29,440 nt of DNA from an uncultured Lachnospiraceae bacterium (GTDB lineage: Bacteria; Bacillota; Clostridia; Lachnospirales; Lachnospiraceae): assembly GCA_934432885.1 (NCBI GenBank), contig CAKRYY010000035.1, forward strand, positions 1 through 29,440, in the 5' to 3' direction. Shown here in pieces: positions 15,145 to 21,829 of the stretch; position 1 is the stretch's first letter; each line of letters starts with the position of its first letter. A program made the position numbers and the translations under genes. The notes below the pieces were generated by a model that made no database searches, was not told where the DNA came from, and saw only the letters and a list, made by a program, of their open reading frames with translations.

Positions 15145-16137
15145 ATGAAGAAAATAATCAATGACCCCAAGCAGTACACGGACGATATGCTGAAAGGAAT
15201 TTATGCAGCACATGGTGATGCGGTAAAGTATGTGGAAGGAGATTTGCGCTGCTACTGCACTGCAAAGAAAAAAGAGGGCAAGGTTGCAATCATTACAGGA
15301 GGCGGCACGGGACATCTTCCGCTTTTTCTTGGATATGTGGGAGAGAATCTTTTGGATGGCTGCGGTGTCGGCGGCGTATTTCAGAGTCCTTCTGCGGAAC
15401 AGATATACAATGTCAGCAAGGAAGTAGAAGCGGGCGCTGGAATTCTGTACCTATATGGCAATTATACCGGCGATATTATGAATTTTGACATGGCGGCAGA
15501 GATGTGCGAGATGGATGATATTGAGACAAAAAGCATTGTTGGGGCAGATGATGTAAACAGCAATGAGAATCCGGAGACGAGACGTGGGGTTGCAGGAATC
15601 TTCTTTATGTATAAATGCGCAGGCGCAAAGGCTGCATTGATGGGAAATCTGGAGGAGGTGCTGGCAGCAGCACAGAAGGCAAAGGATAATACCCGTACGG
15701 TTGGCTTTGCGCTGACTCCGTGCATCATTCCTGAGATTGGACATTCCAATTTTACATTAGGTGAAAATGAAATGGCAATGGGGATGGGAATACATGGAGA
15801 GCCGGGTATCTGGAACGGTCCGATTAAAACGTCTGAAGAGCTTGCAAAAGAAAGTCTTGATACGCTGCTTTTGGATATGCCCTTAAAGGAAGGCGAAGAG
15901 GCCTGCGTACTGATTAACGGGCTTGGCGCAACCAGCATTGAGGAATTATATATCCTTTCCGGAAATGTAAATACACTTTTACAGGAAAAAGGAGTAAGGA
16001 TATATCGGACATTTGTCGGTGAATACGCAACGAGTATGGAAATGGCAGGTGCGTCTATTTCTATCTGTAAGGTGGATGAGGAAATGAAGGAATGGATTGA
16101 TATGCCGGTCAATACGCCTTTTTATACACAGGCATAG
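15145..16137 (+). CDS. dhaK: DhaK-family kinase subunit (dihydroxyacetone kinase-like)
   Basis: The start is ATG 15145, spaced seven bases from AGGAGG (15132-15137); the ATG six bases earlier is too close to that site. The 330-residue DhaK domain binds keto substrates by a hemiaminal to a conserved histidine, here His217 in GIHGEPG. The substrate loop reads TGGGTGHLPLFLGYVG (51-66), whereas E. coli DhaK has GGGSGHEPMHCGYIG. His57 is kept, but the Glu and second His are replaced by Leu and Phe, suggesting a substrate other than dihydroxyacetone. YGNYTGDIMNFDMA (104-117) and NGLGAT are also present. It works with DhaL, which carries the nucleotide. No dhaM or PTS gene is adjacent, so either ATP or a distant DhaM supplies phosphate. 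Confidence 0.85.
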   Translation: MKKIINDPKQYTDDMLKGIYAAHGDAVKYVEGDLRCYCTAKKKEGKVAIITGGGTGHLPLFLGYVGENLLDGCGVGGVFQSPSAEQIYNVSKEVEAGAGILYLYGNYTGDIMNFDMAAEMCEMDDIETKSIVGADDVNSNENPETRRGVAGIFFMYKCAGAKAALMGNLEEVLAAAQKAKDNTRTVGFALTPCIIPEIGHSNFTLGENEMAMGMGIHGEPGIWNGPIKTSEELAKESLDTLLLDMPLKEGEEACVLINGLGATSIEELYILSGNVNTLLQEKGVRIYRTFVGEYATSMEMAGASISICKVDEEMKEWIDMPVNTPFYTQA

Positions 16138-16163
16138 AAAAGGGCTTAAGAGGAGGTATTAGG

Positions 16164-16805
16164 ATGGAATATCAGGCGGAGAAAATAGCGGAACTGTTTG
16201 AAGGCGTGGCTGCTGTTTTTGCAAAGAAAAAGGAAGAACTCTGCGAGATGGATGCCAAAATGGGAGACGGAGACCTTGGGCTTACAATGGATAAAGGCTA
16301 TGGGGCGCTGCCAGAGCTGATACGTCAGAATACAGAACCGGGAGATGTCGGAAAAACGCTTGCAAAGGCTGGTATGAAGATGGGAAGTCTGGTGCCAAGT
16401 ACAATGGGGACGTTGATGAGCAGCGGCGTAATGGAAGGCGGAAAGGCATTGAAGGGAAAGGCACAGATGGGAGCGAAGGAGCTTTCTGAATATCTGCTTG
16501 CGTTTGCGGCTGGAATCCGTAAACGCGGAAAATGCGAGCTTGGAGACCGCACGATTCTGGATGCGGTAGATGCAGGAGCGCAGAGAGCAGCGCAGGCTGC
16601 GGCAGAGGGTGCGGATATGAAGGGCGTGATTGAAGCTGCATGTGAGGGTGCGGCAGCGGGCGTAGAAGCAACAAAAAACATGAAACCCAAGTTTGGCAAG
16701 GCAGCAGTATTTTCGGCAAAGGCGATAGGTGTTCCAGACCAGGGAGCAGTAGCCGGACTGTATATGATACAGGGAATGCGAGATGCTATCTGCGGTATAA
16801 AGTGA
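16164..16805 (+). CDS. dhaL: DhaL-family nucleotide-binding kinase subunit
   Basis: The 213-residue all-helical DhaL domain binds ADP/ATP through Mg-coordinating aspartates, visible as Asp30, Asp35 and Asp37 in MDAKMGDGDLG. GDRTILDA (127-134) is the conserved loop near the nucleotide, and STMGTLMSSG (79-88) the glycine-rich segment. The length is normal for a stand-alone DhaL. It begins 26 bases after dhaK with an AGGAGG site and completes the kinase that phosphorylates the DhaK-bound ketone. It is the last gene of the operon and is followed by a strong terminator. Without dhaM in the cluster, use of ATP directly, as in single-chain DHA and erythrulose kinases, is a reasonable guess. Confidence 0.87.
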   Translation: MEYQAEKIAELFEGVAAVFAKKKEELCEMDAKMGDGDLGLTMDKGYGALPELIRQNTEPGDVGKTLAKAGMKMGSLVPSTMGTLMSSGVMEGGKALKGKAQMGAKELSEYLLAFAAGIRKRGKCELGDRTILDAVDAGAQRAAQAAAEGADMKGVIEAACEGAAAGVEATKNMKPKFGKAAVFSAKAIGVPDQGAVAGLYMIQGMRDAICGIK

Positions 16806-16824
16806 TAAAGAAAGAGTGGAAAAA

Positions 16825-16866
16825 ACTGCGGCAGCAGGTACGAGGTACTTTTGCCGCAGTTTTTTT
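16825..16866 (+). terminator. Intrinsic terminator of the ABC-AllA-DhaKL operon
   Basis: ACTGCGGCA (16825-16833) pairs with TGCCGCAGT (16852-16860), extended by flanking A/T pairs, and is followed by a run of T to 16866. The 18-base loop is large but contains a small internal GTAC repeat. Confidence 0.9.
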
Positions 16867-16958
16867 GATGCCCTGTACAAAGAAAAAATCTCCTGAAATA
16901 AAATTTTTAGGAAAAATTTAAAAATTAAAATTATTGAGAAAAAAAATCAATAAAGTTA

Positions 16959-16990
16959 TTGCAACCTAATGTCAGTTAGAATATACTAAT
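16959..16990 (+). promoter_or_regulatory. feoA promoter with GTTAG-N6-CTAAT operator over the -10
   Basis: TTGCAA (16959-16964) and TATACT (16982-16987) are spaced by 17 bases. A palindromic site GTTAG-AATATA-CTAAT (16975-16990) covers the -10. A further CTAA at 16966 extends a CTAA/TTAG/CTAA series at 10-base steps, so repressor protomers could stack on one face of the helix. The same motif recurs before feoB and flavodoxin. Confidence 0.7.
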
Positions 16991-17002
16991 TCCAGTAAGA
17001 GA

Positions 17003-17017
17003 TGAAAATGATTATCA
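17003..17017 (+). promoter_or_regulatory. 7-1-7 Fur box in the feoA leader
   Basis: TGAAAATGATTATCA differs from the Gram-positive Fur consensus TGATAATnATTATCA at a single position. It lies just downstream of the predicted feoA start site, where a bound Fur-Fe would block transcription. Confidence 0.65.
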
Positions 17018-17062
17018 AAACTATATAACAAAAGAACACAGCCAAAAGAAAGAGAGGGAACA

Positions 17063-17275
17063 ATGATGCCGCTTACAATGGTAAATGCAGGAGAAACAAA
17101 TGTCATTAAAAAAGTCGGTGGAAAAGAAGAAACCAGAAGATTTCTTGAGAATCTTGGCTTCGTCCCCGGAGGTGAGGTTGTGGTCGTATCTGAGATCGAC
17201 GGCAACATGATTGTAAATATCAAGGATTCACGGGTTGCCATCGGAAGAGATATGGCAAATAAGATTATGGTGTAA
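17063..17275 (+). CDS. feoA: FeoA-domain protein, first copy
   Basis: A 70-residue SH3-like FeoA protein (MMPLTMVNAGETNVIKKVGG...). It has the conserved FLENLGFVPGGEVVVV turn at about 31-46 and NIKDSRVAIGRDMANKI at the C-terminus. FeoA is a small cytoplasmic partner of the ferrous iron permease FeoB. Two adjacent ATGs (17063 and 17066) are both possible after GAGAGGG. It is the first gene after the iron-responsive control region and 52 bp before a second feoA; double feoA genes are common in clostridial feo loci. Confidence 0.9.
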   Translation: MMPLTMVNAGETNVIKKVGGKEETRRFLENLGFVPGGEVVVVSEIDGNMIVNIKDSRVAIGRDMANKIMV

Positions 17276-17327
17276 AATGTCCCTTGGGGCGTTTAAGATG
17301 ATACACAAAATGAAGAAGGAGTAAAAC

Positions 17328-17549
17328 ATGAAGACATTAAAGGAAGTAGCCTGCGGCAGTACCGTAAAGGTAACAAAACTGACCGGCGATGGGCCGGTAA
17401 AAAGAAGGATCATGGACATGGGAATCACAAAGGGAGTTGATATTTATGTCAGAAAAGTAGCTCCGCTTGGTGATCCGGTAGAAGTAACCGTAAGAGGATA
17501 TGAACTGTCCTTAAGAAAAGCGGATGCGGAAATGATCGAAGTTGAGTAA
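17328..17549 (+). CDS. feoA: FeoA-domain protein, second copy
   Basis: A 73-residue FeoA (MKTLKEVACGSTVKVTKL...), closer to the classical sequence, with RRIMDMGITKGVDIYVRKVAPLGDPVEVTVRGYELSLRK covering most of the SH3-like barrel. It starts after GAAGGAG and lies downstream of the first feoA on the same strand, with about 70 bp and another GTTAG-N6-CTAAC site before feoB. The two copies differ enough (little identity beyond the fold motifs) that they may bind different parts of FeoB or form a heteromer. Confidence 0.92.
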   Translation: MKTLKEVACGSTVKVTKLTGDGPVKRRIMDMGITKGVDIYVRKVAPLGDPVEVTVRGYELSLRKADAEMIEVE

Positions 17550-17564
17550 TTTTTTTGCCGGATA

Positions 17565-17580
17565 GTTAGCATACACTAAC
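17565..17580 (+). promoter_or_regulatory. GTTAG-N6-CTAAC palindrome upstream of feoB
   Basis: GTTAG-CATACA-CTAAC is a perfect five-base-arm palindrome with a six-base centre, 40 bp before the feoB start. A TACACT at 17572-17577 could serve as a -10, but no good -35 is seen. It matches the sites at the feoA and flavodoxin promoters. Confidence 0.6.
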
Positions 17581-17620
17581 AAAAGGTAGAGGAGAAAGCA
17601 ATCATAAAGGAGAAAAAGCT

Positions 17621-19813
17621 ATGTCAGTAAAAATCGCACTCGCAGGTAACCCGAACTGCGGAAAAACCACATTATTCAATGCGCTGACCGGCTCTAACCA
17701 GTTCGTAGGAAACTGGCCCGGTGTAACCGTAGAGAAAAAGGAAGGAAAGTTAAAGGGTCATAAGGACGTTATCATCATGGACTTGCCCGGTATCTATTCC
17801 TTATCCCCATATACATTGGAAGAGGTTGTAGCAAGAAATTATCTGATTGGTGAAAAACCGGATGCAATCTTAAACCTTGTAGATGGAACCAATATTGAAC
17901 GTAACCTGTATCTTTCCACACAGCTTTTAGAGCTTGGTATTCCTGTTATTATGGCGGTCAACATGATTGATATTGTAGAAAAGACAGGAGACAAGATACA
18001 TATTGATAAGCTGCAGAGCAAGCTGGGCTGTGAAGTTGTTGAAATCTCCGCTCTGAAGGGAACTGGCATCCGTGAGGCTGCTGAAAAGGCAGTAAAGCTT
18101 GCACAGCAGAAAAAGACCGTTGTTCCAGTACATGAGTTTTCCAAAGAAGCAGAGGATGTAATTTCCTCCGTAGAAGATAGACTTGCAGGAATCGTTCCAG
18201 AGGAGCAGAAGAGATTCTTTGCAATTAAGTTGTTAGAAAAAGACGATAAGATCAAGGAGCAGATGACAAGCGCTCCGGATATTTCCGATAAGATTAAGGA
18301 AATGGAAGATAAGTTTGATGATGATACAGAGAGTATCATTACAAATGAGCGTTATGTATATATTTCTTCCATTATTGGAGAGTGTGTTTCCAAAGCGAAG
18401 GGCGAGAAGCTGACCACCTCCGATAAGATTGACCGTATTGTAACCAACCGCTTTGCAGCAATTCCGATTTTTGCGGTAGTTATGTTCCTTGTATATTATG
18501 TATCTGTAACAACAGTAGGCGCCATTCTGACTGACTGGACAAATGATACGCTTTTTGGTGAGTGGATTATTCCGGGCGCACAGGGATTATTTGAAAGCAT
18601 TGGCTGTGCAGACTGGCTGACAGGCCTGATTGTAGACGGTGTTATCTCCGGTGTTGGCGCAGTTCTCGGATTCGTACCGCAGATGCTGGTACTGTTCATC
18701 TTCCTTGCATTTTTGGAGTCCTGCGGTTATATGGCGAGAGTTGCTTTTATCATGGACCGTGTATTCCGTAAATTTGGACTTTCAGGAAAATCCTTTATTC
18801 CGATGCTGATTGGCAGTGGCTGCGGCGTTCCTGGCGTTATGGCATCCAGAACGATTGAAAATGACCGTGACCGTAAGATGACAATTATGACAACAACCTT
18901 TATTCCCTGCGGTGCAAAGCTGCCGATTATCGCCCTGATCGCAGGTGCCTTCTTTGACAATGCAGGCTGGGTTGCATGGAGCGCATACTTTGTTGGTGTT
19001 GCAGCTATCGTATGCTCCGGCATTATGTTAAAGAAAACAAAGATGTTTGCAGGCGATCCTGCACCTTTCGTTATGGAGCTTCCGGCATATCACTGGCCGA
19101 CACTTGGAAACGTTCTTCGCAGCATGTGGGAGCGTGGCTGGTCCTTTATTAAGAAAGCGGGAACTATCATTACTTTATCTACTATCATCCTCTGGTTCCT
19201 TATGAACTTTGGCTGGGGAGAAGGCGGCTTTGGAATGTTGAGCTTTGACGGTCTTGAAGGCGCTGCTCTGGAAGCTGCACAGGCAGAATGTGTACTTGCA
19301 AAGATTGGTTCTGCGATTGCATGGCTGTTTGCACCGCTTGGCTGGACACAGAGCGGAAATGGCTGGAAGATGGCAGTTGCTGCTGTCAGCGGTCTGATTG
19401 CAAAAGAAAACGTTGTAGCAACCTTTGGTATGCTCTTTGGTTTCGCAGAGGTAGCGGAAGATGGTGCAGAATTCTGGGGAAATCTGGCATCTGTCATGAC
19501 TCCGGTTGCTGCTTATGGCTATCTGGTATTTAACCTTCTGTGTGCACCCTGCTTCGCTGCAATGGGCGCGATTAAGAGAGAAATGAACAATACAAAATGG
19601 TTCTTCTTCGCAATCGGCTATCAGTGCGGCCTGGCTTATGTAGTTTCTCTGTGTGTATATCAGCTTGGCACATGGATTACAATCGGCGTATTTGGAATTG
19701 GAACAATCGCAGCACTCATACTGATTGCGGGTATGCTGTATCTGCTTCTGCGTCCATACAAAGAAAGCAAAACATTAAATGTAAATATCAAAAGCGCAGT
19801 AGGCGCAAAATAA
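17621..19813 (+). CDS. feoB: Ferrous iron transport protein B
   Basis: A 730-residue inner-membrane Fe(II) importer. The N-terminal G domain has G1 GNPNCGKT (9-16), the switch region VGNWPGVTVE (29-38), G3 DLPG (54-57) and G4 NMID (114-117), followed by the helical GDI-like domain to about residue 260. The membrane part carries the two Gate regions with GSGCGVPGVMASRTIE (conserved Cys) and FIPCGAKLPI, and a late CAPCFAAMGAIKREM segment with further cysteines. Length and order are typical. AAAGGAG precedes the ATG. It acts with the two FeoA proteins upstream and the Cys-rich peptide downstream. A GTTAG-N6-CTAAC site precedes it, implying metal control. Confidence 0.96.
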   Translation: MSVKIALAGNPNCGKTTLFNALTGSNQFVGNWPGVTVEKKEGKLKGHKDVIIMDLPGIYSLSPYTLEEVVARNYLIGEKPDAILNLVDGTNIERNLYLSTQLLELGIPVIMAVNMIDIVEKTGDKIHIDKLQSKLGCEVVEISALKGTGIREAAEKAVKLAQQKKTVVPVHEFSKEAEDVISSVEDRLAGIVPEEQKRFFAIKLLEKDDKIKEQMTSAPDISDKIKEMEDKFDDDTESIITNERYVYISSIIGECVSKAKGEKLTTSDKIDRIVTNRFAAIPIFAVVMFLVYYVSVTTVGAILTDWTNDTLFGEWIIPGAQGLFESIGCADWLTGLIVDGVISGVGAVLGFVPQMLVLFIFLAFLESCGYMARVAFIMDRVFRKFGLSGKSFIPMLIGSGCGVPGVMASRTIENDRDRKMTIMTTTFIPCGAKLPIIALIAGAFFDNAGWVAWSAYFVGVAAIVCSGIMLKKTKMFAGDPAPFVMELPAYHWPTLGNVLRSMWERGWSFIKKAGTIITLSTIILWFLMNFGWGEGGFGMLSFDGLEGAALEAAQAECVLAKIGSAIAWLFAPLGWTQSGNGWKMAVAAVSGLIAKENVVATFGMLFGFAEVAEDGAEFWGNLASVMTPVAAYGYLVFNLLCAPCFAAMGAIKREMNNTKWFFFAIGYQCGLAYVVSLCVYQLGTWITIGVFGIGTIAALILIAGMLYLLLRPYKESKTLNVNIKSAVGAK

Positions 19814-19832
19814 TAATTGTAATTTTTCCGCA

Positions 19833-19856
19833 GCTATCCGGCAGATGCCGGATAGC
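19833..19856 (+). other. Strong hairpin between feoB and the Cys-rich peptide gene
   Basis: GCTATCCGGC (19833-19842) pairs perfectly with GCCGGATAGC (19847-19856) around an AGAT loop. There is no T-run after it, so it probably stabilises feoB mRNA or lowers read-through into the downstream genes. Confidence 0.6.
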
Positions 19857-19879
19857 GGATGCGGTGTCTGGAGGTTATT

Positions 19880-20017
19880 ATGGGAACGATTATAACGCTG
19901 CTTGTAGTAATTGCGGTGGTTGCACTCATTATCCGCAGCATGATTCGCGATAAGAAAAAAGGAAAATCACTTCAGTGCGGCTGTGATTGTGCGCATTGTA
20001 ATGGACACTGCCACTAA
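19880..20017 (+). CDS. FeoB-associated Cys/His-rich single-span membrane peptide
   Basis: This 45-residue gene follows a GGAGG-like site (GGAGGTTATT before ATG). Residues about 3-20 (GTIITLLVVIAVVALIIR) form one membrane span, followed by a basic RDKKKGK stop-transfer segment. The cytoplasmic tail is CGCDCAHCNGHCH, with five cysteines and two histidines in 13 residues. It matches the FeoB-associated Cys-rich membrane protein family that sits after feoB in many Firmicutes, sometimes regarded as a FeoC substitute. The tail could bind Fe(II) or sense metal at the channel exit. The next gene begins 11 bp after its stop. Confidence 0.87.
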   Translation: MGTIITLLVVIAVVALIIRSMIRDKKKGKSLQCGCDCAHCNGHCH

Positions 20018-20027
20018 GAAGGAGAAG

Positions 20028-20528
20028 ATGATGACAGCAGGGATGAAACAGAAAGACAAACGACATGAGACTGCAAATTATCACAGAACCAGAATGCAGA
20101 GAGATTTGGTTGTACAGAGACTGCGTGAGCAGGGACATAGGATTACAAAGCAGAGACTGATGCTTCTGGATGTGATTTTAGAGGAGGAATGTTCCTGCTG
20201 CAAAGAAATCTATTATAAGGTTGCCAGACAGGAACCGGGAATTGGCGCGGCTACTGTATACCGCATGGTAAATCTGCTGGAAGAAATCGGGGCTATCAGC
20301 CGGAAAAATATGTATCGCATTGCCTGCGGCTGTGTATGTGAGAAGGAAAATGCATGTACCATTGAACTTGATGATCATACAGTAAAATATTTATCTGCAA
20401 AGAAATGGAATGAAGTCGTACTGGCGGGCTTGAAAGCGTGCGGCTATATTGAAAATCAGGGAATCAGAAGTGTTGCAGTGCGCTCCTGCGACTGCGAAGA
20501 TACAGACAGGGAGTCTATGATATGCTGA
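20028..20528 (+). CDS. Fur-like winged-helix regulator, Cys-rich and lacking canonical Fur metal sites
   Basis: The start is ATG 20028 (or 20031) after AAGGAG. The 166-residue protein has a convincing Fur DNA-binding domain: VQRLREQGHRITKQRLMLLDVILEEE, then GIGAATVYRMVNLLEEIGAISRK with the recognition helix. The second half does not carry the Fur dimerisation/metal signature (HHHxH and CxxC near mid-protein). Instead it has CGCVCEKENAC, a shorter helical region and RSCDCED, giving eleven cysteines in total. Position directly after the feo genes suggests it senses iron, or an Fe-S or thiol signal, and regulates this block. It could bind the GTTAG-N6-CTAAC sites, which is inference. Regulator class is well supported; ligand is not. 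Confidence 0.75.
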   Translation: MMTAGMKQKDKRHETANYHRTRMQRDLVVQRLREQGHRITKQRLMLLDVILEEECSCCKEIYYKVARQEPGIGAATVYRMVNLLEEIGAISRKNMYRIACGCVCEKENACTIELDDHTVKYLSAKKWNEVVLAGLKACGYIENQGIRSVAVRSCDCEDTDRESMIC

Positions 20529-20593
20529 CGGCTTATTGTGTAAAAATTTTCAAAAAAGAGAAGAATACTGTTTAACGTTATTTTTTATCATTT

Positions 20594-20628
20594 AGTTAGT
20601 TGAAACTAACTCGAAAAGACGTTACACT
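20594..20628 (+). promoter_or_regulatory. Flavodoxin promoter with AGTTAG-N6-CTAACT operator over the -35
   Basis: The palindrome AGTTAGTTGAAACTAACT (20594-20611) has perfect six-base arms. Its central TTGAAA (20600-20605) is itself the -35 box, 17 bases before TACACT (20623-20628). Binding would directly exclude RNA polymerase. A small CTGCC/GGCAG hairpin (20639-20652) lies in the leader. Confidence 0.7.
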
Positions 20629-20696
20629 GTTACAGGAGCTGCCAAAGGGCAGATTTCTAAAACTCTAAAACCAAAACATGCAGGAGGATGATTCAG

Positions 20697-21128
20697 ATGG
20701 ATAAGATTTATGTAGTTTACTGGTCACAGTCAGGAAATACACAGGCGATGGCAGAAGCAGTCGGCAGAGGAATTGAGAGCGCTGGAAAAGAAGCGGCAGT
20801 CTGCTATGTCGGTGAAGCACCTGTTGAAGAACTGAAAAAGGCAAAGGCGTTTGCACTCGGCTGTCCGGCCATGGGCGCAGAGGTATTAGAAGAAGGAGAA
20901 ATGGAACCTTTTGTCTGTGAAGTAGAAACATTTGCGGCGGGAAAGGCGATTGCGCTTTTTGGCTCTTATGGCTGGGGAGACGGTCAGTGGATGCGTGACT
21001 GGAGTGAAAGAATGAATGGCTGCGGTGCTACGGTTGTAAATGGAGAGGGGCTGATTTGTCAAGAAGCACCCGATGCAGATGCACTTGCTGAATGTGAGGC
21101 GCTTGGCAAACAGCTTGCGGAGGCATAA
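20697..21128 (+). CDS. Flavodoxin
   Basis: The start is ATG 20697, nine bases after AGGAGG; the ATG at 20688 abuts that site and is unlikely. The 143-residue short-chain flavodoxin carries the FMN phosphate loop WSQSGNTQAMAE (9-20), the first flavin-flanking loop around GCPAMGAE and the second at FGSYGWGDGQWM. It shuttles low-potential electrons and usually replaces ferredoxin when iron is short. That fits the metal-type operator at its promoter and the feo genes before it. Its stop overlaps the next start (TAATG), so it is translationally coupled to a DUF3793 protein. Confidence 0.93.
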   Translation: MDKIYVVYWSQSGNTQAMAEAVGRGIESAGKEAAVCYVGEAPVEELKKAKAFALGCPAMGAEVLEEGEMEPFVCEVETFAAGKAIALFGSYGWGDGQWMRDWSERMNGCGATVVNGEGLICQEAPDADALAECEALGKQLAEA

Positions 21129-21703
21129 TGCGTCAGTTCGCTACCTTGGAACAAAATTTAATTGCATACTGCGCACCGACTCTGGCGGGCTTAAAAAGTG
21201 CAAATTTATTTGCCCATCATTTCATAAGCAAAAAAGAATTTTTTTCAGAGCTTTTGACTGTCAATGAGGCATTGAACGTACGTGGTGTTATCGTGATGAC
21301 ACTGGCGCTTCATGAGGATTTTGCACTGATATATGTTTACAGAAAAAGCCATCTTGAGAAGGAACTGCAAAGAAAGGACGCAAAGCTGCTGCTAAAAGAA
21401 TATGGTTATCAGGCGGATGATGTGGAGGTCTGTCTGCATCAACTCAGGGGCAGGCTTTCCTGCGGATGCTGCAGGGGCTGCTTTCCCCATGAAATCGGTG
21501 TATTTCTGGGGTATCCGATTGAAGATGTAAAAGGCTTTATCCAGAAAGGCGGTAGGGAGTGTAAATGCTGCGGACTCTGGAAGGTATACGGAGACGAGGA
21601 AAAGGCGAGAGCGCTTTTTGCAAAGCTGGAAAAATGCACGGCTGTTTACAGGGAGGTATTTGCAGGAGGCAGAAGTCTTGTGCAGATGACGGTATGCGCA
21701 TAG
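21128..21703 (+). CDS. DUF3793 family protein coupled to flavodoxin
   Basis: A 191-residue soluble protein of unknown function. The C-terminal half has the family's typical run LSCGCCRGCFPHEIGVFLGYPIEDV (two motifs: CGCCRGC and FPHEIGVFLGYP), then CKCCGLWKVYGDEEKA. The ATG shares its A with the flavodoxin stop codon (TAATG), so the two are made together. Known members occur in anaerobic Firmicutes near flavodoxin or iron-transport genes; a function has not been assigned to my knowledge. Two close cysteine clusters could bind a metal or Fe-S cluster. It is probably under the same metal-type operator as flavodoxin. Confidence 0.8.
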   Translation: MRQFATLEQNLIAYCAPTLAGLKSANLFAHHFISKKEFFSELLTVNEALNVRGVIVMTLALHEDFALIYVYRKSHLEKELQRKDAKLLLKEYGYQADDVEVCLHQLRGRLSCGCCRGCFPHEIGVFLGYPIEDVKGFIQKGGRECKCCGLWKVYGDEEKARALFAKLEKCTAVYREVFAGGRSLVQMTVCA

Positions 21704-21740
21704 GTATATGAAAATTGTTTTATAAATAGAACAAAACAAA

Positions 21741-21755
21741 TGATAAAATTTATCA
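21741..21755 (+). promoter_or_regulatory. 7-1-7 Fur-like palindrome upstream of the DUF6110/P-type ATPase genes
   Basis: TGATAAA-A-TTTATCA is a perfect 7-1-7 palindrome. It agrees with Fur consensus TGATAATnATTATCA at 12 of 14 informative positions. It lies 17 bases upstream of the candidate -35, so direct promoter blocking would need a second site or DNA bending. Confidence 0.5.
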
Positions 21756-21772
21756 ATAATCAAAGAAAGGTC

Positions 21773-21801
21773 TGGAAAAGAAGAACAAGTACAGGTATAA
21801 T
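21773..21801 (+). promoter_or_regulatory. Candidate promoter for the DUF6110 gene
   Basis: A perfect TATAAT (21796-21801) has TGGAAA (21773-21778) 17 bases upstream as a weak -35. The predicted leader is about 22 bases, with AGGAGG before ATG 21830. Confidence 0.5.
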
Positions 21802-21829
21802 ATAAGTCCATAAACAGGAGGCGGATATT

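Noticed and set aside
15462..16112. Open frame of about 216 codons on the minus strand inside dhaK
   Set aside because: Ser/Ile/Pro-rich antisense translation of a conserved gene, with no start signal.
16146..16880. Open frame of about 244 codons on the minus strand over dhaL
   Set aside because: Cys/Ser/His/Leu-rich shadow of dhaL that also runs through the operon terminator; no recognisable domain.
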